Part shown: one piece after another, positions 56,336 through 64,000 of the stretch
Position numbering within the stretch: the first letter of the stretch is position 1
Layout of the letters: each line of letters begins with the position of its first letter
NCBI RefSeq assembly: GCF_044466355.1
Contig: NZ_JBITMQ010000004.1
Span: 62,001-126,000 of the forward strand
DNA from: Actinophytocola sp044466355
GTDB lineage: Bacteria; Actinomycetota; Actinomycetes; Mycobacteriales; Pseudonocardiaceae
Reading direction: 5' to 3'
DNA: 64,000 bases
Notes under the pieces: generated by a model
Told to the model about the DNA's origin: nothing
Seen by the model: only the letters and a program-made list of their open reading frames with translations
Database searches by the model: none
Program-made: the position numbers and the translations under genes

Positions 56336-57208
56336 GTGCCTGAACCGCACTCCGGTGTGTCGTATACCGCCAGGGCGAGTCGGCGCGCGAGCCGCGAGAA
56401 GGATCGTGCACAGCGTGCCGCTCAGGTCGCCGCCCGCCACGAACAGCTTGCGGTGCGGGCAAGTCCGACGTTGCGCGGGTTGCACCTGGACATGGCCGAG
56501 ATGCACCGCGCGATCGAACGCAGGCACCTGGCCGCCGCCGAGATGAACGCCCACCACGCCGCCCGGCTGGCGGCGTGGCACGGTACGTCGGCGGAGCCGC
56601 GCTTCATCACGGCCGTCGCCTCGGCGCTCGGTGTCGAGCACGTCGGGGTCAGCCTCCTCCTCGGCAACCGGGAAGAAGCCGTGAACGTGGGGTCCGACGG
56701 CGTCGCGACCGCGGCCCAGGAGGTGGAGTTCACCCTCGGCGAGGGGCCGGTCCACGACGTCGCCGAGGCCAGGGCCGCCGTCGCGGTGGACGAGACGGCG
56801 CTGCCGTCGCGGTGGCCGGAGTTCGCGTCCCAGGTGGCCGAGTTCGGGGTCCACGCGGTCGCGGCGGCGCCACTGCGGACCGCCACCGGTTGTCTGGGCG
56901 TGCTCACCGTGTTCGACCCGCCCGCGGAGTCGGCACGGTCGGCGGCGATGCTGGCCACGGTCGCCGACGCGTTGGTGCACTCGTCGCTCCTCGCGCCGGA
57001 CAGCGCCGACCCGCTCGACCTCCCGGTGCTCGTGGGTGCCAACCACCATGCGGTCGTGCACCAGGCCAGTGGCATAGTCGCCGAACAACTCGGCTGCCGC
57101 GCCGAGGACGCGCTCGTCGTACTGCGCGCCAGAGCGTTCGCGATGGACGAGCCACTCGCCGCGATCGCGGCCGAGGTCGTGCACAGGGGTTTGAGATTGG
57201 ACAGATGA
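56336..57208 (+). CDS. GAF-ANTAR RNA-binding regulator 1
   Basis: 290 aa from GTG 56336 (ATG 56327 possible). The N-terminal basic, helical region (about 1-75, many Arg/His) is followed by a GAF domain (about 80-215: GVEHVGVSLLLGN; ALPSRWPEFA) and an ANTAR domain (about 230-288: HAVVHQASGIVAEQLGCRAE; IAAEVVHRGL). ANTAR domains bind dual hairpins in mRNA to prevent termination. It overlaps the next GAF-ANTAR gene by 4 nt. Confidence 0.87.
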   Translation: MPEPHSGVSYTARASRRASREKDRAQRAAQVAARHEQLAVRASPTLRGLHLDMAEMHRAIERRHLAAAEMNAHHAARLAAWHGTSAEPRFITAVASALGVEHVGVSLLLGNREEAVNVGSDGVATAAQEVEFTLGEGPVHDVAEARAAVAVDETALPSRWPEFASQVAEFGVHAVAAAPLRTATGCLGVLTVFDPPAESARSAAMLATVADALVHSSLLAPDSADPLDLPVLVGANHHAVVHQASGIVAEQLGCRAEDALVVLRARAFAMDEPLAAIAAEVVHRGLRLDR

Positions 57209-57909
57209 ACGAGCGCAGCCGGAGGTTGGTGGACCTCACCGAGATCCTCGTGAGCGGACTGGACGAGCCCGCCCAGCGGCAACGCCTCACCGTGATGTGC
57301 GCCGAACTGCTCGACGTGCAGGCCGCCGCCCTGCTGGCGCTCGACCTCGACGGCGCACCCGCCATGGCGGGCGCGTCCGAGGAGACGGCCGAACTGCTGA
57401 CCCGTTTCGAACTGGCCTACGAGCAGGGCCCCGGCATCGACGTGCTGCGGACCGGTGCGCGGGTGGAGTGCGCCGACCTCAGCGCGGCCCGGCTGCGGTG
57501 GCCGAGGTTCGCCCCGGTCGCGCTGGACGCGGGCGTCGCCGCCGCGGTCGGACTGCCGTGCGTGCTGTGCGACGACGTCGTCGGCGCGCTGACCCTGTAC
57601 ACGGCGACGCCGGGACACGTGGCGGCGGACGACGACGTGGTGAGCCGGGGGCTGGTCAACACGATGTCGCTCGGGGTGACCGCCCACCGCAGCCGTGAGC
57701 TGGCGGCACGTGCCACGCAGCTGCAGGGCGCGCTCGACACCCGGGTGGTGATCGAGCAGGCCAAGGGGATGCTCGCCGAGCGGGAGTCCATCACCGTCGA
57801 CGAGGCGTTCACGCTGCTGCGCAACCACTCGCGCGGCACCGGCACGAAGCTGCGCGAGGTGGCCCAGGACGTGGTCAAGGGCGTGCTGCGGCTGCCCCGC
57901 CAGAAGTGA
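57205..57909 (+). CDS. GAF-ANTAR RNA-binding regulator 2
   Basis: 234 aa, ATG 57205 inside the previous stop (ATGA). GAF domain (about 15-155: YEQGPGIDVLRTGARVECAD; AAAVGLPCVLCDDVVGALTL) and ANTAR (about 175-230: DTRVVIEQAKGMLAERESIT; VDEAFTLLRNHSR), the classic QAKGML pattern. It is a typical actinobacterial antiterminator. Two adjacent ANTAR genes behind a CheR-PAS protein suggest a combined signalling unit. Confidence 0.92.
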   Translation: MNERSRRLVDLTEILVSGLDEPAQRQRLTVMCAELLDVQAAALLALDLDGAPAMAGASEETAELLTRFELAYEQGPGIDVLRTGARVECADLSAARLRWPRFAPVALDAGVAAAVGLPCVLCDDVVGALTLYTATPGHVAADDDVVSRGLVNTMSLGVTAHRSRELAARATQLQGALDTRVVIEQAKGMLAERESITVDEAFTLLRNHSRGTGTKLREVAQDVVKGVLRLPRQK

Positions 57910-57916
57910 CGGGGCA

Positions 57917-57989
57917 GCCGGCCGGCGACTCGGACGTGCTCGGTTCGTCCGCTGGGTGGCGTGGTGACTCACCCCCGTCGCCGGCCGGC
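57917..57989. terminator. Long inverted repeat between convergent genes
   Basis: Perfect 13-bp arms GCCGGCCGGCGAC (57917-57929) and GTCGCCGGCCGGC (57977-57989) enclose 47 nt, spanning the gap between the ANTAR gene and the convergent 79-aa gene. It could serve as a bidirectional terminator; the loop is long and no T-run follows. Confidence 0.4.
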
Positions 57990-58208
57990 ACCTCCCGCCC
58001 CCAGGCGCTGCTGGCCCGCGGCCAGCAGCCGGATGTCCCGGATGGCCTGGTCGAGCCGGGTGATGGCCTGTTCGAGACGGGCTCGCACGAGCCCGTCGGT
58101 GTCACTGAGCGCGACATTCACGTCGAGAGCGACACGCGAGAGTCGTTCGCTGATCAACCCGGCCTGGACGACGAGTACGTCGCCCGCCTCGTGATCGTCC
58201 CAGCCCAT
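57969..58208 (-). CDS. 79-residue protein resembling a truncated HisKA_3 dimerisation segment
   Basis: ATG 58208 with GAGGGA 7 nt upstream. The sequence is one long amphipathic helix region: VVQAGLISERLSRVALDV, then RARLEQAITRLDQAIRDIRL, which resembles the C-terminal half of DevS/NarL-type HisKA_3 domains (AVDELDxTIRDIR). The phosphoacceptor His box and ATPase are absent. It could be an independent small coiled-coil regulator or a remnant of a kinase. Confidence 0.55.
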   Translation of the reverse strand: MGWDDHEAGDVLVVQAGLISERLSRVALDVNVALSDTDGLVRARLEQAITRLDQAIRDIRLLAAGQQRLGAGGAGRRRG

Positions 58209-58324
58209 GCGGGGTCCCTCGACGGTGTGGTGCGGCGCGCCGGGTCCTGGGCGGCAGGTTCGAGACGTTCGCACTGTAACTCCGCCCCGGACACGCTGTG
58301 TATCCGCCAAACGGTCGACACAGG

Positions 58325-58924
58325 TCAGAGGACCGCCTGCCACAGCGCGATGAGCGCGAACGCGCCGAACACGACCGCGGCACCGCGCTGGATGACGTGC
58401 GCGGGCACCTTGGCCCGCAGCTTGCGGCCCACCAGCAGCGCCAGCACGGTCACGCTCATCAACGCGAGGAAGGTGCCGAGGCCGACCGCGATCGGGCTCG
58501 CGTAGCGCGCCGCCACCCCGATGGCCGTGACCTGCGACGCGTCGCCCCATTCGGTGAGGAACAGGGTGCCGAACGAGATCATCGCCGCGCGCACGAACGT
58601 CGTCGCGTCCCGGTTCACCGGACCGGCGCCGTCGGCGTCGTCGCTGTCGCTCTCGCGGCTCTCCCGCCACAGCAGGAACGCCCCGACCCCGAACAGCAGC
58701 GCGATCGCCGCGGCCACCACCCGGTCCGGCAGCAGGGTGATCGCACTGCCCAGCGCGACCGCGATGACCGCCTGCAACGCGAACGCCAGCCCGGCACCCA
58801 GCAGCACCGGCTTGCCGCGGAAGCGACTGGACAGCACGAGCGTCAGCGCCGTGGTCTTGTCGGGCAGCTCGAGCAGGAAGACGGCGCCGTACGCCGATAC
58901 GAAAGCGAGGAGCCAGTGGCCCAT
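58325..58924 (-). CDS. TMEM165/GDT1-family cation transporter
   Basis: 199 aa from ATG 58924, with about six helices. Both halves carry the family motif: ELPDKTTALTLVL near the N-terminus and EWGDASQVTAIGVA in the second half (E-x-G-D-x-[ST]). Members export Mn2+ or exchange Ca2+/H+. The 5' region contains a strongly structured leader (58948-59043). Divergent from cydA. Confidence 0.9.
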   Translation of the reverse strand: MGHWLLAFVSAYGAVFLLELPDKTTALTLVLSSRFRGKPVLLGAGLAFALQAVIAVALGSAITLLPDRVVAAAIALLFGVGAFLLWRESRESDSDDADGAGPVNRDATTFVRAAMISFGTLFLTEWGDASQVTAIGVAARYASPIAVGLGTFLALMSVTVLALLVGRKLRAKVPAHVIQRGAAVVFGAFALIALWQAVL

Positions 58925-58947
58925 GTGGACGGAATTCCCTCCGCGTC

Positions 58948-59043
58948 GGGCCCGGACGGAGGCAGCATGACTCCGGCCGGGCATGCTTCTACCCGGCCGG
59001 AGGTCTCGTTCGCCCGCTCGTGAGCGGGTGAGGCACCGGACCC
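58948..59043 (-). ncRNA. Structured leader upstream of the GDT1 gene, possible metal-responsive RNA
   Basis: Three nested pairings are exact: outer stem GGGCCCGG (58948-58955) with CCGGACCC (59036-59043, one G-U); an 11-bp stem CTCCGGCCGGG/CCCGGCCGGAG (58971-58981, 58992-59002); and CCCGCTC/GAGCGGG (59013-59028). GDT1/UPF0016 genes are known targets of yybP-ykoY manganese riboswitches, and ACGAGACC lies between the two inner stems. The hallmark GGGGAGUAG loop is absent, so the class is unproven. Confidence 0.4.
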
Positions 59044-59168
59044 GTGAAACGAGTCAGTATGTCGATGCACTCGCCGAGCGGACGCGAACGCCCGCCGCGG
59101 GAACTACTCCCCTCTGGCGCCAACCAGTGTACGCGTGCCGCCTGACGTGCGGGTATGGCGGTCGTCAC

Positions 59169-59228
59169 GGGACCTACGTCCCAGGCGGACAGGACCCGGA
59201 GACCTGCCGGAACGCCGGTTCCGGCAGG
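59169..59228 (+). promoter_or_regulatory. Two hairpins in the cydA leader
   Basis: A 5-bp hairpin (GGGAC 59169-59173 with GTCCC 59178-59182) and an 11-bp hairpin with 4-nt loop (CCTGCCGGAAC 59203-59213; GTTCCGGCAGG 59218-59228) precede GTG 59242 by only 13 nt. They could limit ribosome access or serve as ANTAR-type twin hairpins. No Rex-type TTGTGAA palindrome is seen. Confidence 0.45.
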
Positions 59229-59241
59229 CAATGTGGCAGGC

Positions 59242-60696
59242 GTGGAAGTACTCGATCTCGCCCGGTGGCAGTTCGGTATCACGACCGTCTACCACTTCCT
59301 GATGGTGCCGCTGACGATCGGCCTCTCGCTGCTCGTCGCCGGCATGCAGACGGCGTGGGTGCGTACCGGCAACCCGCGCTACCTGGCCATGACGAAGTTC
59401 TGGGGCAAGCTCCTGATGATCAACTTCGCCATGGGGGTGGTGACCGGGATCGTCCAGGAGTTCCAGTTCGGCATGGCGTGGAGCGAGTACTCGCGTTTCG
59501 TCGGGGACGTGTTCGGGGCGCCGCTCGCCATGGAGGGGCTCGTCGCGTTCTTCGTCGAGTCGACGTTCCTCGGGCTGTGGATGTTCGGCTGGGACCGGCT
59601 GCCCAAGCGCGTCCACCTGGCGTGCGTGTGGGCGTTCTCGCTGGCCACGGTCGCCTCCGCCTACTTCATCCTCGCCGCCAACTCGTGGATGCAGCACCCG
59701 GTCGGCGTCGAGATGGTCGACGGGCGGCCGCGGCTCACGTCGATCTGGGCGGTGCTGACGAACTCGACCGTCCTCGCGGCGTTCCCGCACGCGATCTTCG
59801 GCGCCTTCGCGGTCGCGGCCACGTTCCTCGTCGGCATCGCGGCATGGCGGTTGTGGCGGTCCCGCGAGGACGAGGGCACGTGGCGGACGTCGGTGCGCCT
59901 CGGCGCGTGGGTCGGGGTCGTCGCGTTCGCGGGGCTCGCGGTCAGCGGTGACCTGCAGTCGAAGCTGATGTTCGAGCAGCAGCCGATGAAGATGGCGTCG
60001 GCGGAGGCCCTGTGCCACACCGAACAGCCGGCCGGGTTCTCGGTCTTCGCGATCGGCGACGTGTCGAACCCGGACTGCGAGAACGTCAAGTCGATCACCG
60101 TGCCCGCGCTGCTGTCCTTCCTGGCGCACGGCGACTTCGACGCCGAGGTGACCGGGGTCGAGGACCTCGTCACGCGGTACCAGGAGCGCTACGGCACGCA
60201 CTACCCGGTCGACCCGCGGCTCGGTGAGCTGTCCGGGCAGCCGATCGACTACGTGCCGAACCTGCCGGTGACGTACTGGAGCTTCCGGTTCATGATCGGC
60301 CTCGGCGCCATCGGCACCGCGGCGGGCCTGGCCGTGCTGTGGCTGACGCGGCGCGGGCGCGTGCCGACGAGCCGCTGGTTCCCCCGGTTCGCCCTCGCGA
60401 GCATCGCGCTGCCGTTCGTCGCCAACAGCTTCGGCTGGATCTTCACCGAGATGGGGCGCCAGCCGTTCGTCGTCGTGCCCAATCCGTCCGGTGTGGACGG
60501 TGTGTGGATGTTCACCGCGCGGGCCGTGTCCGGGCTGACCGTCGGCGAGGTCCTGACGTCGCTGATCGCGCTGACGCTCACCTACGGCGTGCTCGCGGTG
60601 GTGGAGGTCGTGCTGATGCGCCGCTACGTGCGGGCGGGCATCGAGCAACCGGAGCCCGGGGACAAGTCCGACGACAACCTGACCTTCGCGTACTGA
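59242..60696 (+). CDS. cydA: Cytochrome bd quinol oxidase subunit I
   Basis: 484 aa from GTG 59242 (GTG 59233 also possible; the open frame starts at 59155). Family signatures: TTVYHFLMVPLTIGLSLLVA with a heme-ligand His, EFQFGMAWSEYSRFVGDVFG, LEQQPMKMASAEAL-like Q-loop (here FEQQPMKMAS), and FTEMGRQPFVVVP. It is the short Q-loop form. With CydB it reduces O2 at low oxygen. Followed by cydB with an 10-nt gap. Confidence 0.95.
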   Translation: MEVLDLARWQFGITTVYHFLMVPLTIGLSLLVAGMQTAWVRTGNPRYLAMTKFWGKLLMINFAMGVVTGIVQEFQFGMAWSEYSRFVGDVFGAPLAMEGLVAFFVESTFLGLWMFGWDRLPKRVHLACVWAFSLATVASAYFILAANSWMQHPVGVEMVDGRPRLTSIWAVLTNSTVLAAFPHAIFGAFAVAATFLVGIAAWRLWRSREDEGTWRTSVRLGAWVGVVAFAGLAVSGDLQSKLMFEQQPMKMASAEALCHTEQPAGFSVFAIGDVSNPDCENVKSITVPALLSFLAHGDFDAEVTGVEDLVTRYQERYGTHYPVDPRLGELSGQPIDYVPNLPVTYWSFRFMIGLGAIGTAAGLAVLWLTRRGRVPTSRWFPRFALASIALPFVANSFGWIFTEMGRQPFVVVPNPSGVDGVWMFTARAVSGLTVGEVLTSLIALTLTYGVLAVVEVVLMRRYVRAGIEQPEPGDKSDDNLTFAY

Positions 60697-60706
60697 GGAG
60701 CGTGCC

Positions 60707-61681
60707 GTGGAGACCTTCTGGTTCGTCGCGATCGCCGTGCTGTGGTTCGGCTACCTGTTCCTGGAGGGGTTCGACTTCGGCGTCGGCATGCTGCTGCGCC
60801 TGCTCGGCCGCACCGAACCCGAGCGGCGCGCGATGCTCACGACGATCGGCCCGGTCTGGGACGGCAACGAGGTGTGGCTGATCGTCGCCGCCGGTGCCAC
60901 GTTCGCCGCGTTCCCCGGCTGGTACGCGGGCCTGTTCAGCGCGGCCTACCTGCCGATGTTGTTGCTACTGCTGGCGTTGATCGGCCGCGGCGTCGCCCTC
61001 GAGTGGCGCGGCAAGGTCGACACCGACCGGTGGCGCGCCGTGTGGGACGCGGTGATCACCGGCGGCTCGCTCGTCGCGACGCTCGGCGTCGGCCTCGTGC
61101 TGTCGTGGAACGTGCTGGGGCTGCCGCTCGACGAGAACGGCAACCGCGTCGGGTCCGCGTTCGCCGCGGTGCGTTGGGACACGGCGCTCGGCGCGCTCGC
61201 GTTGACCGGGTTCGCGCTGGTCCACGGCGCGGTGTTCGTCGCGCTCAAGACCGACGGGCCGCTGCGGCACCGTGCCCGGAGGCTGGCGCTCCGGCTGCTG
61301 CCCGTCGCGTTGACGCCGCTGATGGCGCTCGCCGTCACGGTGCAGTTGCGGTCGGACACGGAGTGGACGTGGCTCGTCGTGTTCGCGGTGCTGGTCGCGG
61401 CGGTGTGCGCGTGGCTGTTCCTGGACGGGAACCGTGAGGGTCGGGCGTTCGCGGCACTCGGCGTGACGCTGGGCGCGGGCGTGCTGGCGTTGTTCGGCGC
61501 GCTGTACCCGAACGTGCTTCCGTCCACTGTGGACCCGGCGTACTCGCTGAGCGTCGCCGAGGCCGCGTCGAGCCCGTACACGTTGACCGTGATGACGTGG
61601 GTCGCCGGGTTCGGCGCGCCCGCGGTCCTGGTCTACCAGGGCTGGACGTACTGGGTGTTCCGCAAGCGGGTGACGACATGA
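60707..61681 (+). CDS. cydB: Cytochrome bd quinol oxidase subunit II
   Basis: 324 aa, GTG 60707 with GAGGAGCG upstream. Conserved LEGFDFGVGMLLRLLGRTEP, GPVWDGNEVWLIVAAGATFA, AFPGWYAGLFSAAYLPM, and a late SPYTLTVMTW. Eight helices form the pseudo-symmetric partner of CydA. It overlaps the CydDC gene by 4 nt (ATGA). Confidence 0.96.
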   Translation: METFWFVAIAVLWFGYLFLEGFDFGVGMLLRLLGRTEPERRAMLTTIGPVWDGNEVWLIVAAGATFAAFPGWYAGLFSAAYLPMLLLLLALIGRGVALEWRGKVDTDRWRAVWDAVITGGSLVATLGVGLVLSWNVLGLPLDENGNRVGSAFAAVRWDTALGALALTGFALVHGAVFVALKTDGPLRHRARRLALRLLPVALTPLMALAVTVQLRSDTEWTWLVVFAVLVAAVCAWLFLDGNREGRAFAALGVTLGAGVLALFGALYPNVLPSTVDPAYSLSVAEAASSPYTLTVMTWVAGFGAPAVLVYQGWTYWVFRKRVTT

Positions 61682-64000
61682 GGCCGTTGACCAGGCTTTC
61701 TCGCGCGGCCCGGCGGGCGCTCGTCGGCTGCGCGGTGCTGGCCGGGATGAGCGGTGCCGCGCTGGTGGTGCAGGCGTGGGCGCTGGCGTCGGTGATCACC
61801 GGTGCGGGCGGGCTCGCCGTGCTGGCGGGCGCGGTGGTGGCGCGGGCGTTGCTGGTGTGGGTGACGCAGGTGGTCGCGGCCCGCGCGGCGGCGGGCGCGA
61901 AGGAGGAACTGCGGGCGCGGCTGCTGGACCGCGCGCTCGCGTTGGGTCCGGAGTGGACGGTGCCGCGCGGGTCGGCGCTGACCGTGCTCGCGACGCGCGG
62001 ACTCGACGCGCTCGACGACTACTTCACCGTGTACCTGCCCGCGCTGGTGAACGCGGCGGTCCTACCACTGGGCGTCGGCGCGGTGCTGCTGGCGGCGGAC
62101 TGGGTGTCGGCGCTGACGGTCGGCCTGACGTTGCCGCTCGTGCCGTTGTTCGCGGCGCTGGTCGGGCTGCGCACGAAGGACCGCGTGGCCGAGGCGTCGG
62201 CGACGGAGCAGCGGGTGGCACACCACCTGCGTGAGCTCGTGCGGGCGCGGCCGGTGCTGACCGCGTTCCGGCGCGTCGACGCACAGGCGACGACGATCCG
62301 GCGGCTGTCGGAGTCGCAGCGCCGTTCGACGATGGCGACGCTGCGGGTGGCGTTCGCGTCCGCGCTGGTGCTGGAACTGGTGGCCACGCTGTCGGTGGCG
62401 CTGGTGGCCGTGCTGATCGGGATCCGGTTGATCAGCGGCGACCTGTCGCTCGCGGTGGGGTTGTTCGTACTGGTCCTGGCACCGGAGTGCTACCTGCCGC
62501 TGCGGCAGGCCGGCGCGGCGCACCACGCGAGCGAGGCGGGCATGCAGGCGGTGCGGGAGATCGCGGACCTGCCCGCGCCACCGGAGTTCGGCACCGCGGC
62601 ACCGGTGGGTCCTCTGACGGTCACCGACCTGCGGGTCCGCAGGCGGGACGGCTTCGCACCGGACGGGGTGACGTTCACGGCCCGGCCTGGGGAGGTCGTG
62701 CACCTGGACACGCCGAGCGCATCGGGCAAGTCGACGACGTTCGCGGCCATCCTCGGGTTCGTGGCACCCTCGTCCGGCTCGGTCCGGGTCGGCGCACACG
62801 AGCTGTCCGACGTGGACATCGAGGCCTGGCGGCGGCGGGTGGCGTGGGTGCCGCAGACGCCGCGGTTCGCGGGCGGGACCGTGCGGGCCGAGGTCGGTGA
62901 CCTGGCGGACCAGCTCAACCTGACACACGTGCTCGACCGTCCGATCGCGGAACTGTCCACAGGGGAACGCCAGCGGGTGGCGGTGGCACGGGCACTGCGC
63001 CGCGGCGCGGACGTGCTCCTGCTCGACGAGCCGACCGCCCACCAGGACCCGGCCAACGCGGCACGCGTCCACGAGGCGATCGCGGCGTCGGGCGCGGCCG
63101 TGGTGCTCGCGAGCCACCGCGCGGCGGACGGGGTGGCGGACCCCGCCCCCGCCCGCGTCGCGAACACGGTGACCCGCTCGGACATCAGGCGGGTCCCGCT
63201 GCGGACGTTGGTCACGCCGAGGTTGCTGGCGGGCGCGGCGCTGGGCGCGGCGGCGTTGCTGGCGGGGGTGGCGTTGACGGCGACGTCGGCGTGGCTGATC
63301 GCGAAGGCCGCGACACAGCCGCCGATCCTGTTGCTCGGTGTCGCGGTGGTGGGGGTGCGCGCGTTCGGCCTGGCGCGGGCGGGGTTGCGGTACGCGGAAC
63401 GCCTGGTCACGCACGACGCGGCCTTCCGGATGGCGGCCGAGCGCCGGGTGCGGCTGTGGCGGACCGCGGACTACCGGCGGCTCACCACCGACGTGGACAC
63501 CGCGCGGGACCTGACCCCTCGTGTGCTGCTGCCACCGCTGGTGGCGGCGGTCGTGTGCGTGGCGGCCGTGGCCGTGCAGTCGGCGATCCTGCCGGCGGCC
63601 GGTCTCGTGCTCGTCATCGCGGTCGCGGCGGCCGGCCTGGGTGCACCGGCCGTCGCGCTCGCGGTCGACCGGCACGCGACCCGCGCGCTCGCGGACGGCC
63701 GTCGCCGGGTCGCGGACCGGGTGCTGGCACTGCTGGAGGCGGCTCCGGACCTGATCGCGTTCGGCACGCATGTCGCGCACCGAGCCGAGGTGGCGCGGGA
63801 GGACGCGGCGCTGGCCCGCGAGGCCCGGCGGCAGGCGTTGAGCGCGGGCGCGGCCGCGGCGTTGATCACGCTGTGCCTGGGGCTGGCGAGCGTGGCGGCG
63901 CTGGGCTTGGCGAGCGGGGTGGACCCGCTGCTGGTGCCGGTGCTGGCACTGGTCCCGCTGGCGCTGGCGGAGGCGCTGACCCCGCTGCCGCCAGCCGTCC
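61678..64000 (+). CDS. cydDC: Fused CydD-CydC thiol ABC exporter, 3' end outside the window
   Basis: Runs to the window edge (774 codons seen). CydD half: membrane domain about 1-320, ABC domain about 325-490 with Lys K351 in TPSASGKSTT, signature LSTGERQRVAVARAL (from 426) and Walker B VLLLDEPT (D450, E451). Then, without a stop, a CydC-type membrane domain begins near residue 500 (ALTATSAWLIAKAATQPPIL; RYAERLVTHDAAFRM). It exports cysteine or low-molecular-weight thiols and is needed for bd oxidase assembly. Walker A lacks the usual first Gly. The second ABC domain lies beyond the window. Confidence 0.93.
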   Translation, partial: MRPLTRLSRAARRALVGCAVLAGMSGAALVVQAWALASVITGAGGLAVLAGAVVARALLVWVTQVVAARAAAGAKEELRARLLDRALALGPEWTVPRGSALTVLATRGLDALDDYFTVYLPALVNAAVLPLGVGAVLLAADWVSALTVGLTLPLVPLFAALVGLRTKDRVAEASATEQRVAHHLRELVRARPVLTAFRRVDAQATTIRRLSESQRRSTMATLRVAFASALVLELVATLSVALVAVLIGIRLISGDLSLAVGLFVLVLAPECYLPLRQAGAAHHASEAGMQAVREIADLPAPPEFGTAAPVGPLTVTDLRVRRRDGFAPDGVTFTARPGEVVHLDTPSASGKSTTFAAILGFVAPSSGSVRVGAHELSDVDIEAWRRRVAWVPQTPRFAGGTVRAEVGDLADQLNLTHVLDRPIAELSTGERQRVAVARALRRGADVLLLDEPTAHQDPANAARVHEAIAASGAAVVLASHRAADGVADPAPARVANTVTRSDIRRVPLRTLVTPRLLAGAALGAAALLAGVALTATSAWLIAKAATQPPILLLGVAVVGVRAFGLARAGLRYAERLVTHDAAFRMAAERRVRLWRTADYRRLTTDVDTARDLTPRVLLPPLVAAVVCVAAVAVQSAILPAAGLVLVIAVAAAGLGAPAVALAVDRHATRALADGRRRVADRVLALLEAAPDLIAFGTHVAHRAEVAREDAALAREARRQALSAGAAAALITLCLGLASVAALGLASGVDPLLVPVLALVPLALAEALTPLPPAV

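Noticed and set aside
57906..58505. 199-codon plus-strand frame after the second ANTAR gene
   Set aside because: Runs antisense to two better supported minus-strand genes; no domain.
62062..63780. 572-codon minus-strand frame opposite cydDC
   Set aside because: The plus strand has clear ABC exporter motifs; the minus frame is Arg/His-rich shadow.
1..64000. CRISPR arrays
   Set aside because: No regularly spaced identical repeats with unique spacers; the 21-bp repeats at 55743 are coding heptads.

Overview
The window is high-GC actinobacterial DNA with short intergenic gaps, many GTG starts, frequent ATGA or GTGA start/stop overlaps, SigE-family ECF sigma factors, DUF397/DUF5753 regulators, GAF-ANTAR proteins and IdeR/DtxR-type iron boxes. 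I infer a member of the Pseudonocardiales (Lentzea, Saccharothrix or Actinosynnema-like). This rests on gene content; no database comparison was possible. Nothing looks like a prophage or a complete insertion sequence. One tRNA-Gly(GCC) is present.

Layout. 1-3.9 kb: small regulators, the tRNA, a sigma factor fused to a zinc-finger anti-sigma-like tail, and a Fpg/Nei glycosylase. 3.9-18.5 kb: three related carboxylate-uptake modules. Each has a small DUF485-like two-helix membrane protein plus a sodium:solute symporter, and two of them also have their own LytS-type kinase and LytTR regulator. An ECF sigma/membrane-protein pair and a DUF5753-DUF397 set lie between them. 18.5-29 kb: a KAP-family P-loop NTPase with a second degenerate NTPase domain, another ECF pair, rhodanese, a broken DoxX/HxlR pair, a cytochrome P450, GDPD, DUF5926 and a DUF4241/DUF2185 protein. 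29-41.5 kb: TetR/MFS, iron-regulated ferritin, tandem GNAT, RidA, a WYL regulator, arginine deiminase, a PD-(D/E)XK-like protein, a CPBP protein, and a ligD-macrodomain operon. 41.5-46.8 kb: a large inverted repeat, divergent map/XRE genes, an iron-boxed HugZ-like protein, LysE and a secreted sugar dehydrogenase. 46.9-51.9 kb: the homogentisate branch of tyrosine catabolism (hmgA, an unknown conserved gene, fahA, an IclR regulator). The IclR gene runs into a 97-base G/C-only stretch that is probably a sequencing or assembly fault. 51.9-64 kb: AraC, MpaB/TetR, a CheR-PAS protein with GAF-ANTAR partners, a GDT1 transporter and cytochrome bd with a fused CydDC exporter that runs off the end.

The most unusual thing is a roughly 135-155 bp intergenic element present five times, always in the same orientation (starts near 13241, 28887, 32531, 34453 and 41516). 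Every copy opens with two DnaA-box-like 9-mers whose starts are exactly 19 bp apart. These are followed by a promoter-like CCGGTA..CTGGC block and a C5/G5 hairpin with an alternative downstream G-run partner. Four copies begin at or within 4 nt of a stop codon. The fifth splits an operon that is intact in its two paralogues, and one copy supplies the C-terminus of a TetR protein.

Regulation readable from the sequence: tandem iron boxes before ferritin and one before the HugZ-like gene; palindromes between divergent gene pairs (TetR/MFS, RidA/WYL, map/XRE, hmgA/unknown, MpaB/TetR); and many TANNNT -10 elements only 6-8 nt before the start codon, which points to leaderless transcripts.
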